Part shown: positions 6,436 to 7,322 of the stretch, in pieces
How the letters are laid out: every line of letters starts with the position of its first letter
Position numbering within the stretch: position 1 is the stretch's first letter
NCBI GenBank assembly: GCA_964571695.1
Contig: CAZNDG010000077.1
Span: 1-7,322, forward strand
Source of the DNA: UBA8958 sp964571695
Lineage (GTDB): Bacteria > Desulfobacterota > Syntrophia > Syntrophales > UBA8958
DNA length: 7,322 bases
Reading direction: 5' to 3'
Program-made: the position numbers and the translations under genes
Notes under the pieces: model-generated
Databases searched by the model: none
What the model saw: only the letters and a program-made list of their open reading frames with translations
Told to the model about the DNA's origin: nothing

Positions 6436-6467
6436 TTGACAGCCACGCGCACAGCCCTTGATTAAAT
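6436..6467 (+). promoter_or_regulatory. Weak candidate promoter of the small Cys-rich gene
   Basis: A perfect TTGACA stands at 6436-6441, directly after repeat copy 2. The -10 region is poor: TTGATT at 16-nt spacing, or TTAAAT (6462-6467) at an overlong 20-nt spacing. The position fits the gene starting at 6518. Confidence 0.25.
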
Positions 6468-6517
6468 CGCCAAGGAAAGATAAAATGCCGAAAAGTTACA
6501 GGAAAGGAGAGATCGTC

Positions 6518-6733
6518 ATGGAACAGGAAAAAAAGACATGCCCCTTCTGTGGAAAGCAGGTTGACATTCTCTATGCCTGCTCCGGATGCAACGGCGCGGT
6601 CTGCGTGGCCTGCCACCACCTTGAACTTGCCGGTTCGGGCTGCGGGACCGTCATCCCTCTTTATTACTGTCCTAAATGCGCCTTTGACGAAAAGATAAAT
6701 CCCAACGCCGGCCTCAAGGACTCATGGGAATAG
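6518..6733 (+). CDS. Small four-CxxC zinc-ribbon-like protein
   Basis: The 71-residue product has nine cysteines, eight of them in four CxxC pairs: C8-C11, C21-C24, C29-C32 and C51-C54, plus C42 and the histidines H33-H34. This is the pattern of one or two structural zinc sites (zinc ribbon or treble-clef type). It has no signal peptide or membrane segment, so it is probably cytosolic. I do not recognise a named family. The start at 6518 was chosen because GGAG lies eight bases upstream and the next residues lead straight into C-P-F-C. In-frame ATGs at 6485 (with AAGGAAAG nearby) and 6458 would add 11 or 20 basic residues. It stands alone between a kinase gene on the other strand and the remains of another kinase, 54 bp upstream of the latter and on the same strand. 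Protein or nucleic-acid binding is possible, but no function can be assigned. Confidence 0.75.
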   Translation: MEQEKKTCPFCGKQVDILYACSGCNGAVCVACHHLELAGSGCGTVIPLYYCPKCAFDEKINPNAGLKDSWE

Positions 6734-6787
6734 CATAGCCGGTAAGGGGCGGTATTGAAAATCCCTTCCAAATGAGGACAAAACGTG

Positions 6788-6904
6788 ATGAAAAGCCTGA
6801 GCGGGAAACTGGTGGGTATCGTCGTCGCCTCGCTGATTGTCGCTCTGGGAATATATTCAGTCCTGCTCCCCGGAAGAACTTTTCGAGCCTTTTTTTACCA
6901 CTAA
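6788..6904 (+). pseudogene. N-terminal stub of a membrane sensor kinase
   Basis: ATG 6788 has GAGGA nine bases upstream, a credible start. The frame codes for 38 residues: a short basic head (M-K-S-L-S-G-K-L) and one hydrophobic helix, about residues 8-27, like the first membrane helix of a sensor kinase or chemoreceptor. After about residue 28 (position 6870) the frame runs into DNA that codes, one frame over, for the end of a kinase ATPase domain, and it stops at 6902-6904. The expected periplasmic, HAMP/PAS and HisKA regions are absent. I read it as the start of the same gene as the fragment downstream, after loss of the middle and a frame change. Confidence 0.6.
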
Positions 6905-7322
6905 GGAGGCCGGAAAAGGTACGGGACTGGGGTTGGCTACGGTTTACGGCATCGTCAAACAGAACGGGGGCTTCATCAAGGTCCTCAGCGCTCTTGGAGA
7001 GGGAACGACAATTCGGATATATCTGCCCGGTTATTTCGGACAGGAGGGGGAACATGTGAATAAGGAATCATCAGATGCCTTAGCGGCAGGCCATGAAACC
7101 ATCCTTTTGGTTGAAGACGAACCGGCGCTCCTGAGGATGGGCAAGATGATGTTGGAAAATCTTGGTTATCGAGTGTTGGCGGCGTCCCTGCCCAGTGAGT
7201 CCATAAAGCTGGCGGAAGAACACCGTGGCGAAATCCAACTGCTCATGACGGACATCATCATGCCCGAGATGAACGGCCTGGTCTTGGCCGGAAATCTATT
7301 GGCCTCCCATCCCGATCTCAAA
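6837..7322 (+). pseudogene. Hybrid kinase 3' fragment: end of HATPase plus receiver, running off the window
   Basis: This frame is open from 6837 to the window end, with kinase similarity from about 6873. It has F-box F-E-P-F-F-T-T-K (6882-6905), G2 box G-K-G-T-G-L-G-L-A-T-V-Y-G, then the typical end of the ATPase fold (G-E-G-T-T-I-R-I-Y-L-P). A receiver domain follows with L-L-V-E-D-E-P, and its phosphoacceptor Asp lies in L-M-T-D-I-I-M-P-E-M-N-G (codon 7251-7253). The conserved Lys and the end lie beyond the window. The N-box, G1 box, HisKA and all sensor domains are missing upstream, so it cannot be a working kinase. An in-frame GTG at 7056 has AGGAGGGGG five bases before it, so the receiver alone could be translated as a small response regulator. 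Confidence 0.8.

Larger units (their letters stand above)
6249..6517. other. Gap between opposing genes, holding leader ORF, repeat copy 2 and a possible promoter
   Basis: This gap separates the minus-strand kinase from the plus-strand zinc-ribbon-like gene. Besides the leader ORF and the repeat at 6401-6430, it contains two AGGAGG-like purine blocks on the minus strand (the second at about 6312-6317). It also has an AACTT/AAGTT 5-bp hairpin near 6376-6390 and two CGGACA hexamers near 6332 and 6357. I found no clear promoter for the kinase. Confidence 0.4.

Noticed and set aside
1..7322. CRISPR array, tRNA or rRNA genes, insertion sequence with transposase
   Set aside because: There are no regularly spaced repeats, no tRNA- or rRNA-like sequence and no transposase or recombinase motif in any frame.

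Overview
The window reads as a bacterial chromosome fragment of moderate GC content, most like a Desulfobacterota (old Deltaproteobacteria), Syntrophus/Smithella-type genome. That placement is an inference from the density of multi-PAS hybrid histidine kinases, a 7TM-PAS-GGDEF protein and an Hcp-type secretion protein; no marker gene fixes it.

Layout: (1) 29-514 (+), an intact Hcp, the tube protein of type VI secretion, followed by a strong terminator-like hairpin. (2) 696-2255 (+), an intact membrane diguanylate cyclase (7TM-PAS-GGDEF). (3) 2307-2716 (+), a good sigma-70-like promoter and the 5' part of a DNA methyltransferase gene, cut off after the DPPF motif. (4) 2717-2935, a non-coding stretch rich in small inverted repeats, ending in a 30-nt element with a GC-rich hairpin. 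(5) 2936-6248 (-), one ancestral five-PAS hybrid histidine kinase gene, now split into three frames by two frame disruptions: one inside PAS1, one exactly between the phosphoacceptor-histidine helices and the ATPase domain. A 13-codon leader ORF with a strong ribosome binding site overlaps its start codon. (6) 6401-6430, a second copy of the 30-nt element, in the same orientation, on the far side of the kinase gene. (7) 6518-6733 (+), a small protein with four CxxC pairs. (8) 6788 to the window end (+), another hybrid kinase gene lacking its whole middle: a membrane-anchor start is joined out of frame to the end of an ATPase domain plus a receiver domain.

Apart from Hcp and the small Cys-rich protein, everything points to signalling: cyclic-di-GMP synthesis and phosphorelay. 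The region also shows heavy decay or rearrangement (one truncated methyltransferase, one twice-frameshifted kinase, one internally deleted kinase). Assembly or sequencing errors could explain the single-base events, but less easily the large deletion and the truncated methyltransferase. The most interesting signal is the pair of direct 30-nt repeats bracketing the kinase: they differ at only three positions, two of which are the two partners of one stem base pair (T-A in one copy, C-G in the other).
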